From contig JAPSFT010000031.1 in the NCBI GenBank assembly GCA_035063765.1, positions 1 through 41,578 of the forward strand: a stretch of DNA of 41,578 nt. The letters are read 5' to 3'. Source of the DNA: Deltaproteobacteria bacterium. GTDB lineage: Bacteria; Myxococcota_A; UBA9160; PR03. The notes beneath the pieces were generated by a model. That model saw only the letters and a list, made by a program, of their open reading frames with translations, made no database searches and was not told the DNA's origin. Made by a program: the position numbers and the translations under genes. Of the stretch, positions 1-6,244 are shown piece by piece. Numbering within the stretch: the first letter of the stretch is position 1; each line of letters starts with the position of its first letter.

Positions 1-45
1 CTACCTTGCCGCCCTCCCCGCCCCGCCGCCCCCGCGGCGACCTCA

Positions 46-121
46 GCCGACGTAGCTCAGCTGGTAGAGCAGCTGATTCGTAATCAGCAGGTCACCGGTT
101 CGAATCCGGTCGTCGGCTCCA
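46..121 (+). tRNA. tRNA-Thr (anticodon CGU)
   Basis: A full cloverleaf can be folded. The 7-bp acceptor stem pairs GCCGACG (46-52) with CGTCGGC (111-117). The D arm contains GCTCAGCTGGTAGAGC. The anticodon stem pairs GCTGA (72-76) with TCAGC (84-88) around loop TTCGTAA, giving anticodon CGT at 79-81, which reads ACG (Thr). The T arm contains GGTTCGAATCC. The discriminator is T118 and the CCA end is encoded (119-121). A block of lower GC starts just downstream, and tRNA 3' ends are common integration sites. I found no second copy of the tRNA 3' end at the far side of that block. Confidence 0.97.
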
Positions 122-333
122 CCACTTATCCGCCGAACCTGCGCATCGTCGAAACTGGCGGAAAGGGCGCGGAAAGGTGCGCGGGCGCGACACGCGCCAG
201 CGTTGCGCAGATTTCCGTACGCCCCTAACCTGCCCCCCAGCTCCCCCCGCCTTCCTGCCACAAGCCCGAACACGCCGCGAGCCGACGAGCGCGCCCACGC
301 GTGCCACGTCCGCTTCAGTCGAGGGACGGCACC

Positions 334-1149
334 GTGAAGAACTGGCTGAAGGACGCCGCGAACGTGGCGCCGCTGCTCCCGCCCAATCTCACCCTCGGTC
401 CGCTCTTGGCGGACGGCGGACAAGGCGTCGTCTACAGCGGGACCGCGAACGGCGCGCCCGCGGCGATCAAGCTCTACGTGCCGGGCCAGGTCGAGAAGCG
501 AATCGAGCGAGAGGTCGCCGCGCTCCACGAGCTGGCCTGCCCCTCGATCGTCCGTCCCCTCTGGCACGGGATCGTGCAGGCGCAGGGACAGGACCTCCAC
601 GTCGTCGCGACCGAGTTCGTCCACGGGGCGCCGCTTCACGACGTGCTGGCAGGCGAGCGCGCGCTCGGTGGCGGCGAACTCGGCGTCCTCTGCTTCGACG
701 TCGCGGAGGCGATCGGCGCCATGTGGAAGAGGCGGATCGTCCACCGCGACCTGAAGCCAGGCAACATCCTCCTGCGCCAGAACGGGCGGGCCTGCGTGAT
801 CGACCTCGGGCTCGCGCGGCACCTGGACGAGTCCTCGCTCACCGCCGCCGGGATGACCTGGGGGACGCGCGGCTACCTCTCCCCCGAGCAGGCGCAGTGC
901 GCCAAGGCCCTCTCCTGCAAGTCAGACGTCTTCGCGCTGGGCGTCGTGCTCCTCGAGGCTGCGTCGGGAACGCACCCCACCGGTCGCGATCAGAACCGAC
1001 TTCTCGCCCAGCCCTTCCACCAGACCCTCGTCCCAGCCCTCGCCGCGTGGGCCCACGCGGACCTGGTCCGCCGCATGCTCGACCCCGATCCGTACCGTCG
1101 GCCCTTGCCGCCGGCGATCCTCACCGCACTCGCGGCATTCCACCCCTAG
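334..1149 (+). CDS. Stand-alone eukaryotic-like Ser/Thr protein kinase
   Basis: A 271-aa protein that is only a kinase domain, with no transmembrane segment, PASTA or other sensor domain, so it is probably cytosolic. Visible motifs are the Gly-rich loop GGQGVVY (28-34), the ATP-binding Lys of AAIK (K46), an alpha-C Glu near E60, the catalytic loop HRDLKPGN (137-144; D139, K141, N144), DLG in place of DFG (157-159) and SPE in place of APE (183-185). All core catalytic residues are present, so it should be active. The GTG at 334 is preferred to a GTG at 301 because GAGGGA lies 7 bp upstream of it. It ends 17 bp before the next gene, which has a strong ribosome site, so the two probably form an operon. 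The next protein is a likely partner or substrate (inference). Confidence 0.9.
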   Translation: MKNWLKDAANVAPLLPPNLTLGPLLADGGQGVVYSGTANGAPAAIKLYVPGQVEKRIEREVAALHELACPSIVRPLWHGIVQAQGQDLHVVATEFVHGAPLHDVLAGERALGGGELGVLCFDVAEAIGAMWKRRIVHRDLKPGNILLRQNGRACVIDLGLARHLDESSLTAAGMTWGTRGYLSPEQAQCAKALSCKSDVFALGVVLLEAASGTHPTGRDQNRLLAQPFHQTLVPALAAWAHADLVRRMLDPDPYRRPLPPAILTALAAFHP

Positions 1150-1166
1150 GAGAGGAGGAACGTCCC

Positions 1167-2465
1167 TTGTTCTTTGTCAACGTCGGATACCGGTTCGCGC
1201 TCGACCCGTCCGTCACGCCCGACGGAGGCTTGATCCTTTGCAGCGCGATGCCCCGCCACCAGCTCGAACGACGCAAGCTCCGACGCTACCCGTATCTCGA
1301 GCAGCGCCTGTTCGATCCGCAGCTCTACCTCTCCGGGCTCGACGCCACGAGGGCGACGGATCACTGCGCCAAGCTCGCGACGTACCCCTGGTTCGGTGTG
1401 GCTGACCTTCCCGCGTTCGACAGTGGCCAGCACCGGCAATCGCAATGGATGGAGACCGCGCGCCAGAGGATCCGACGGATCTGGCCGGGCACGTTGCCCG
1501 GCGATCCGCAGGCCATCGAGGCCGGCGTGCGCGAATGCATCGACTTCCAGGTCCGACTGGACACCTGGGCAGTCATCCTCCCGAGCCCCCTCACCGTCGA
1601 CTTCACGTCGGATTACTCCGCGGAACTCGAGTGGCTCGACGCCGGACTGAGGCACCTAGAGTTCCTCGAAGGCGTCGACGCCCCGATCTACGCGACGGTG
1701 GCGATTTCCGATCGCGCACTGGTGTTCGCTGACCCGTCGAAGAATCCTATCCTGGGCCTCCTATTGGACCAGGTGAGCGCGCGCGAGGTCAACGGGATCT
1801 ACCTGGTCCTCGAGCAAAGCGGCGAAGACCCCAACGCCCGCCAGTGCGGCAGCTCTCGCACTCTCCGATCGTTGCTTTACCTCGTCCACCGATTCGCGAA
1901 CGATTGCAACCTCCAAGTCGGGGTGAACTTCGTCGGAGCCTTCGCGCTGGCGTGTAGGGCAGCCGGTGCCTCGTGGTGGGCGAGCAACTGGTACAAGAGC
2001 CTCCACCGCTTGCGCCTGGGGGATACGGTGGCGGGCGGTGCGGTGTACCCGCTCTACTGGAGCCAGCCTTCCGCCCTGGACGTGAACCTTGAGGCGGACT
2101 TCGACGCATTGGCGAAGGCCGACCTCTCCAGGATCGCCGACCCTACACCCGCCTGCGGCGGCCTACTCGCCGCGGCAGCCCAAGGCGTCGCCTCGAACAC
2201 GCTGCCCGACTGGCGGTACGCCAAGTCCAACGCGACGGCTGCGATCACTCACTTCCTCCAATCAGCCGTACAGATGGACGCGAGGCTCACCGCGCTCGGC
2301 GTCGGAACTGCCCAGCTCGCCCACGTCGAAGCATGGCTCCGCGACGCGGAGGCGACGGCCGCCTGGGCGGGAACGACTCTCCCGGCGGGCGCGAAGACGA
2401 GGCTCTCCCACGTCTCGGAATGGTTCGAGGCCTTCAGCGGCTACCGCTTGAGCCACAAGGTTTGA
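1167..2465 (+). CDS. Unrecognised 432-aa protein paired with the kinase
   Basis: No family is recognised. A TTG start at 1167 is chosen because GAGGAGG (1152-1158) sits 8 bp before it and the frame continues to the TGA at 2463. The protein is soluble, with no signal peptide or membrane helix. It shows alternating hydrophobic strand-like stretches (TWAVILPSPLTVDF, APIYATVAIS, NGIYLVLEQ, NLQVGVNFVGAFAL) separated by helical segments. That rhythm could fit an alpha/beta or TIM-barrel-like fold, but this is only an impression. The last 100 residues are alanine-rich and helical. It follows the kinase gene by 17 bp and overlaps the 3' end of the convergent gene by 25 bp. Codon use is less GC-biased than in the metabolic genes to the right. 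Confidence 0.8.
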   Translation: MFFVNVGYRFALDPSVTPDGGLILCSAMPRHQLERRKLRRYPYLEQRLFDPQLYLSGLDATRATDHCAKLATYPWFGVADLPAFDSGQHRQSQWMETARQRIRRIWPGTLPGDPQAIEAGVRECIDFQVRLDTWAVILPSPLTVDFTSDYSAELEWLDAGLRHLEFLEGVDAPIYATVAISDRALVFADPSKNPILGLLLDQVSAREVNGIYLVLEQSGEDPNARQCGSSRTLRSLLYLVHRFANDCNLQVGVNFVGAFALACRAAGASWWASNWYKSLHRLRLGDTVAGGAVYPLYWSQPSALDVNLEADFDALAKADLSRIADPTPACGGLLAAAAQGVASNTLPDWRYAKSNATAAITHFLQSAVQMDARLTALGVGTAQLAHVEAWLRDAEATAAWAGTTLPAGAKTRLSHVSEWFEAFSGYRLSHKV

Positions 2466-3154
2466 GGGCCGGGAGCCGCCGCCGAGGAGACCAGATAGTC
2501 CCACTGCGGATCCGCCCTTCGGCTCGATCGCCGAGGCGGGACCAGGCATTCGACCGTCCCCGAACGGACGGTGAGCAGCCCGACTCCGCGCTCCCGGAAG
2601 GCCGCTAGCGCCTCCGGCGTGCTGGGCGCTCCGGCCGCGTCCATCGCTACTAGAACGCGGTTTGCGAAGGTCGCGTATGAACTCGCCTGCTCAAGGGCCT
2701 CCCGCCACCGGCGGAGCTTCGCCTCGACCGCGACGACCTCGGCGTCGCTCTCCGCGAGGGACGGCGAGAGCGAGACCGCTCCCGACTCGGCCTGGCAGAT
2801 CGCTCCCGAGGCGAGCAGGTCGTCCAGGACAGGACGGATCCGGTCGAGCGGAGCGAATGCCTTGGCCGCGATCGTCTCCGGACGGAGCCGCCCGTGCCGC
2901 CGGAGCATCGACACGACGTAGGCGTGCCGGTACGTGCGCCGCCGCGGCCAGACGTCCAGGCACGGCTCCCCGGCGAAGCCCACGACGACGAGGTCGGGAA
3001 TGCATCCTCCGACGGGCACCTCGCGCCTGGCGAGCACGCGATCGAAGCCACCAAACCCGATCTCATCGAGCGCGGCGCCCAGCACCTCCGGACTCGCGAG
3101 TGCCCCCTGAAGGTCGGCCTCGCGCTCGAAGCCCGCGGACGGTCGATCGGCCAT
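2441..3154 (-). CDS. Winged-helix protein with PD-(D/E)XK nuclease-like residues
   Basis: A 237-aa soluble protein. An N-terminal FEREADL (E12), then CIPDLVV (D54), then VAVEAK (E144, K146) and EQASSY (Q156) follow the spacing of a PD-(D/E)XK nuclease core. Between D54 and E144, residues about 75-130 read like an inserted winged helix-turn-helix (YVVSMLRRHGRLRPETIAAK and a following DDLLASGAI). The closing GVGLLTV strand is common in such nuclease-like proteins. The ATG at 3154 has GGGAG 5 bp upstream and is preferred to an upstream GTG at 3208. Its 3' end overlaps the convergent 432-aa gene. Nuclease activity is inferred from residues; it could instead be a DNA-binding regulator with a dead nuclease fold. 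Confidence 0.7.
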   Translation of the reverse strand: MADRPSAGFEREADLQGALASPEVLGAALDEIGFGGFDRVLARREVPVGGCIPDLVVVGFAGEPCLDVWPRRRTYRHAYVVSMLRRHGRLRPETIAAKAFAPLDRIRPVLDDLLASGAICQAESGAVSLSPSLAESDAEVVAVEAKLRRWREALEQASSYATFANRVLVAMDAAGAPSTPEALAAFRERGVGLLTVRSGTVECLVPPRRSSRRADPQWDYLVSSAAAPGPQTLWLKR

Positions 3155-3209
3155 GCCCGCTCCCGCCAACGGATGGTCGCATCGGAGGGGGCCTCGCACG
3201 GCGCGCACG

Positions 3210-4058
3210 CTAGAGGATCCAGCGCGGCGCCGCGAGCGTCGCTTCTGCGGCTCGCAGGATTGCGTTGAGTGCCACCCTCCAGTCTACCTCGAGGTCGTAG
3301 TGGTTTCCGTCCTCGTCGTAGTCCTCGATCTCACCGGGTCCGTCCCACTCGCCCTCGAAGTAGACCGTCCTGCCGTCCTCTAGCTCCAGATATCCCTCGA
3401 CCTCGCCGTCGCCTGACTTCTCGACGGTGCCGCTCACGTAGTCGCCGCTGTCCGACGTCCCCGAGACGTCGTACTCGCGGCCTTCTCCAGTCCCGAGCCA
3501 AACCGGGGGCATCGTGGGCGCCCGGTAGGTCGGCAACTGCGGATCGGCCGCGAAGGAGAAGCAAGCGTTCCCGAGCCGAATGAACCCGGGCTTGCATACG
3601 CAGCCACGCCCTAAGGTGTCGAGCTGCGCGTTCGGCGGGATTGTCACTGGCAGGCAGCGATCGCCTTCACGTACGAAGCCTCGAGCGCAAGTCCAACCGT
3701 TGCCGAACAGGCGGGGCCGCGCATTAGCGGGCACTTCCACCCGTTGGCACCCGTCGCCTGATAGGTAGTAACCCCAGTTGCAAACCCAGCCGTTACCGAT
3801 CGGGTTCAAGCTGGCATTTTCGGGAACGCTGATCGGCTCGCAGACATCGGCGGCGCGCTGGAAGCCCCAGTCACACTCCCAACCGCCCCCGAGCGTCGGA
3901 TGCGCGTTGGGCGGAGGCTCCGCTGGCGCCTCGTAGGACCGCAGGAGTTCTTCGACGGAATCGACTGCGTCGGAATCGTTTGCGGGGGCCCAGGCAGAGA
4001 GGATCCCCGCACCGAGGACAGCCCACGTCGACCAGCGCCGGACGGTTGACGCCCGCAT
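3210..4058 (-). CDS. Secreted protein with four Cys-rich repeats and an acidic tail
   Basis: 282 aa from an ATG at 4058 with GGGGAGG about 9 bp upstream; an ATG at 4097 is also in frame but less well placed. It starts with a Sec-type signal peptide (RRW, then AVLGAGILSAWA). Four repeats of about 32 residues follow, each of the form (V/I)P-x-NA-x6-G-x-GW-x-C-x2-G(F/Y)-x7-C, the last with GRGCVC instead of GW-x-C. A strongly acidic, probably beta-rich C-terminal region follows, with many D, E and G residues. Similar VPENA-type repeats occur in exported bacterial proteins of unknown role. Paired cysteines suggest disulfides outside the cytoplasm. No catalytic motif is visible. Confidence 0.8.
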   Translation of the reverse strand: MRASTVRRWSTWAVLGAGILSAWAPANDSDAVDSVEELLRSYEAPAEPPPNAHPTLGGGWECDWGFQRAADVCEPISVPENASLNPIGNGWVCNWGYYLSGDGCQRVEVPANARPRLFGNGWTCARGFVREGDRCLPVTIPPNAQLDTLGRGCVCKPGFIRLGNACFSFAADPQLPTYRAPTMPPVWLGTGEGREYDVSGTSDSGDYVSGTVEKSGDGEVEGYLELEDGRTVYFEGEWDGPGEIEDYDEDGNHYDLEVDWRVALNAILRAAEATLAAPRWIL

Positions 4059-4429
4059 CGCCCTTGCCTCCCCGCGCCCAAGCTTACTACCAGACACTGG
4101 AAAACGCCGATGCAGAAATCAGTCATCCCGCAGCCGGAACGCGGCGCAAGGAGGCCTTGAGCGTATAGGGACAGGAACTCGCAGACCGCTGCGGCTCGCC
4201 CGCCCAGGTCCTCGGCGATCCTCGCTCGGTCCTGCTCCGGGAAATCCGGGTGGCGGAAATCGATCTCGTCGCGGACCAGCGCCCGCATGACCGCCGGGTC
4301 CGACGAGCCCTGGCCGGCCGCCCGTAGTGCCAGAACCGCCTCGTAGAACCGGCCCAAATCGGTCGGATAGTCCTCGTACCATTCGCTCTCGGATAGCCAA
4401 GCCTCGAACGCTCGATCGACGTCGTCCAC
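3806..4429 (-). CDS. Small acidic unknown protein with an implausible 3' extension
   Basis: A GTG at 4429 preceded by GAGGAGG at 8 bp opens a natural-looking acidic helical sequence (FEAWLSESEWYEDYPTDLG, then RFYEAVLALRAAG and IDFRHPDFPEQDRARIAEDL) for about 95 residues, down to roughly 4130. The open frame then runs on to 3806 but becomes low-complexity and overlaps the Cys-repeat gene by about 250 bp on the same strand. That tail is unlikely to be real. The other two minus frames stop at 4119 and 4123, so a single frameshift, real or a sequencing error, would end the protein there at about 100 aa. The family is not recognised. It lies 20 bp downstream of the chimeric ORF and may have shared an operon with that ORF's donor gene. 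Confidence 0.45.
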   Translation of the reverse strand: MDDVDRAFEAWLSESEWYEDYPTDLGRFYEAVLALRAAGQGSSDPAVMRALVRDEIDFRHPDFPEQDRARIAEDLGGRAAAVCEFLSLYAQGLLAPRSGCGMTDFCIGVFQCLVVSLGAGRQGRCGRQPSGAGRRGLSSVRGSSLPGPPQTIPTQSIPSKNSCGPTRRQRSLRPTRIRRSGAVGSVTGASSAPPMSASRSAFPKMPA

Positions 4430-4449
4430 AAGTGAGTCCTCCTCGGGGG

Positions 4450-4764
4450 CTACCACCTGAAGTTCACTACTTGGGAAATGCGCTCGCCGCTGCTCGCGAT
4501 GATTCCGCTGGGCCGAGGGTGGGCAACTGCCCGCCGCCATTCCTCGTCCGAGAACAGCTCCAGGAGGTTCGACGGGATCGGCCCGCCGGCGAGCCACAGG
4601 ACGAAGCGGAACCCATAGAACTCGAAGCAGGTCGCCACGACCTGATCGGATACGGTGACCTTGTGGTAGAGGCCGTCCTCGTCGAAGTAGGCGGCGAGCT
4701 CGTCGGCGTCGAGACGCGACCAGGCGGCGATGAACTCGCGGATCACCTGCTCGTTGCGCTGCAT
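4450..4764 (-). CDS. Chimeric ORF: SnoaL/epoxide-hydrolase-like N-terminus fused to foreign C-terminus
   Basis: 104 aa from an ATG at 4764 with AGGAGG 5 bp upstream. Residues 1-34 (NEQVIREFIAAWSRLDADEL ending in DEDGLYH) match the start of the SnoaL-like/limonene-1,2-epoxide hydrolase cone fold, which normally continues to about 120-150 residues with a predictable pattern. From K35 (nucleotide about 4662) the protein changes to an unrelated sequence (CFEFYGFRFVLWLAGG, SNLLELFSDEEWRRAVAH) that looks like the C-terminus of another protein and is encoded in lower-GC DNA. The hydrolase half is therefore broken and probably inactive. It is the last gene of the long leftward catabolic operon, 47 bp after the truncated crotonase. 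Confidence 0.7.
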   Translation of the reverse strand: MQRNEQVIREFIAAWSRLDADELAAYFDEDGLYHKVTVSDQVVATCFEFYGFRFVLWLAGGPIPSNLLELFSDEEWRRAVAHPRPSGIIASSGERISQVVNFRW

Positions 4765-4811
4765 GGGAACCTCCTGGGTGGCGAGCGCCCGGTGGGTCGG
4801 GGCTCGAAGGG

Positions 4812-5453
4812 TCAGGGCTCGAAGAGGCGGGGCTGGTGGGCGAGGAAGCTGCGCTTGGCGGCCTCGGGGAGGCCGGCGGGGAGCGCGGCGATGCTCCGGG
4901 CCAGCTCGCGCGCGGCGCCGAGCAGCTCCGCGGGCTCGACGACGCGCCCGACGAGGCCGATCGCGAGCGCCTCGCGGGCGTCGTAGCTCCGCCCGGTGAG
5001 GCACATCTCGCGCGCCGCCCCGGTGCCCAGGACGTGGCGCATCAGCTCGTAGAGCGCGGGCGCGCCGAAGCGCACCTGCGGCTGGCCGAAGACGGCCGTC
5101 GTGGCCGCGAGGCGGAGGTCGCACAGGGCGGCGAGGTCGCAGCCGCCGCCGAGCGCGGGGCCGTTCACGGCCGCCACGAGCGGCTTCGCGAAGGTATAGA
5201 CGCGCCGGTGATAGGCGACGGCGCTGGCGAAGACCTCGACCATCCCGGCGCCGAGCTCGGAGCGGTCGAAGCCGGCGCAGAAGGCCGGCCCGGCGCCGGT
5301 CAGCACGACGGCGCGCACCGCGTCGCTCGCCTCGAGCGCGTCGAGGCGTTCGACGAGCTCCGCGCGCAGCGCCGCCGAGAGGGCGTTGCGCTTCTCGGGC
5401 CGGGCCAGGGTGAGGACGGCCACCCCACCCGACTCCTCCAGGGTCGTCAGCAC
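4812..5453 (-). CDS. Enoyl-CoA hydratase/isomerase family protein, C-terminally short
   Basis: 213 aa, about 45 shorter than a normal crotonase. The GTG start at 5453 follows an excellent GAGGAGGTGATC site. The crotonase core is clear: CoA/oxyanion segments FCAGFDRSEL and ALGGGCDLAALCDL. The two hydratase glutamates of the rat enzyme (E144 and E164) correspond to D in GGGCDLA and Q in FGQPQVRFG, so ordinary water addition is unlikely; isomerase, hydrolase or other crotonase chemistry is possible. The protein ends at AKRSFLAHQPRLFEP, so the C-terminal helical region used in trimer packing is missing. It is 11 bp downstream of the patatin gene in the leftward operon. Confidence 0.85.
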   Translation of the reverse strand: MLTTLEESGGVAVLTLARPEKRNALSAALRAELVERLDALEASDAVRAVVLTGAGPAFCAGFDRSELGAGMVEVFASAVAYHRRVYTFAKPLVAAVNGPALGGGCDLAALCDLRLAATTAVFGQPQVRFGAPALYELMRHVLGTGAAREMCLTGRSYDAREALAIGLVGRVVEPAELLGAARELARSIAALPAGLPEAAKRSFLAHQPRLFEP

Positions 5454-5464
5454 GGATCACCTCC

Positions 5465-6244
5465 TCACGGCTCCGGGGCCGCCCGGTCGCTCGGGAGCGC
5501 GCCGCTGGCAAGCCCGCGCGCGACGGCCCGGTGGCCGGCGTCGATGCAACGCAGGACGGCGTCGGTGCTCGCCGAGAGCCGGTCGATCGGCAGCGGCGCC
5601 GCGGGATGGAGGACCACCACGCGCTCGCGCTCGGCGGCGGCGAGCGCGTGGGGGCGGCGCGCCAGGAGGCGCTTGCGGATCCGCCCCTGCGGATCGGCCA
5701 CGACGACGAGTGCCCGCCGGCAGCCGGCCTCGAGCGCGGCCTCGTAGGGGACGTTGTCGACGAGGCCTCCGTCCGCGTAGTAGCGCCCGTCGATCCGCAC
5801 GGGGCGACCATACACGCCCGGCAGGTAGTTGGCCGCCATCAGGCTCGCGAGGAAGGCCTCGCGGTGCTCCCAGCGCTCGAAGAAGTGGAGGCGGCGCTCG
5901 CGCAGCGACGAGGCGCCGATCCGGAGCCGGATCCCCGAGCCCGCGAGGCGCTCGAAGCGGAGCGAGCGCATGGGGATCCGGCGCACGATCTCGGGGAAGT
6001 TCGACGGCGTGCCGTGACGCCAGAGGTTCCCGAGGCGCAGCTTCGGGGCGCGCGCCACCGCGAGCCAGAAGCGGCGCATCTCGCCGATCTGGCCGGTGGC
6101 CACGCAGGCGGCGTTCCAGGCGCCCGACGACACGCCGACCACGACGTCGAAGCGGAGGCCCTGCGCGTGCAGGGCCTCGATCACCCCGACCTGGAAGGCG
6201 CCGCGCAGGAAGCCGCCGGAGAGGACGAGCCCAAGGCCGCTCAC
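5465..6244 (-). CDS. Patatin-like phospholipase
   Basis: 259 aa. Patatins are Ser-Asp dyad lipid acyl hydrolases. The oxyanion-hole segment SGGFLRGAFQ lies near residues 9-18, the nucleophile elbow GVSSG at 37-41 (S39), and the catalytic DGG at 158-160 (D158) followed by LVDNVPYEAA. No signal peptide is seen, so it is probably cytosolic or peripherally membrane-bound. The start is the GTG at 6244, whose GTGA overlaps the stop of the upstream dehydrogenase gene by 4 bp, implying translational coupling. Within a CoA-based catabolic operon it could release acids from storage or membrane lipid esters (inference). Confidence 0.92.
   Translation of the reverse strand: MSGLGLVLSGGFLRGAFQVGVIEALHAQGLRFDVVVGVSSGAWNAACVATGQIGEMRRFWLAVARAPKLRLGNLWRHGTPSNFPEIVRRIPMRSLRFERLAGSGIRLRIGASSLRERRLHFFERWEHREAFLASLMAANYLPGVYGRPVRIDGRYYADGGLVDNVPYEAALEAGCRRALVVVADPQGRIRKRLLARRPHALAAAERERVVVLHPAAPLPIDRLSASTDAVLRCIDAGHRAVARGLASGALPSDRAAPEP

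Larger units (their letters stand above)
122..4662. other. Candidate genomic island next to tRNA-Thr
   Basis: This block carries orphan genes (kinase, unknown 432-aa protein, winged-helix/nuclease-like protein, secreted Cys-repeat protein, small ORFs), whereas almost everything to its right is metabolic. Its base composition is visibly lower: the sample line 1861-1920 has 33 G+C of 60, against 47 of 60 for 10201-10260. The left edge is a tRNA gene. The right edge is an abrupt change inside a SnoaL-like ORF near 4662. No integrase, transposase or flanking direct repeat was found, so island status is inferred from composition, gene content and the chimeric junction. Confidence 0.45.

Noticed and set aside
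184-198. Hairpin GGCGCG-ACA-CGCGCC after the tRNA
   Set aside because: Perfect 6-bp arms but no T-run; may be chance in GC-rich DNA, so not listed as a terminator.
43-822. Minus-strand open frame whose end reads ...DDRIRTGDLLITNQLLYQ
   Set aside because: Its C-terminal part is the antisense of tRNA-Thr, a well-known false protein, and the rest is antisense to the kinase gene.
177-1166. Upstream part of the long plus-strand frame ending at 2465
   Set aside because: Arg/Pro-rich shadow of the kinase gene; the real start is the TTG at 1167 with a strong ribosome site.
2662-3213. 183-aa plus-strand frame very rich in Arg and Pro
   Set aside because: Antisense shadow of the winged-helix/nuclease-like gene; composition typical of out-of-frame GC-rich DNA.
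4119-4400. Alternative minus frames ending at 4119 and 4123
   Set aside because: Low-complexity frames overlapping the natural-looking GTG 4429 frame; only their stops are relevant.
46-4670. Search for an attachment-site duplicate of the tRNA 3' end at the right edge of the low-GC block
   Set aside because: No matching segment was found near 4640-4680, so tRNA-targeted integration is not supported by a direct repeat.
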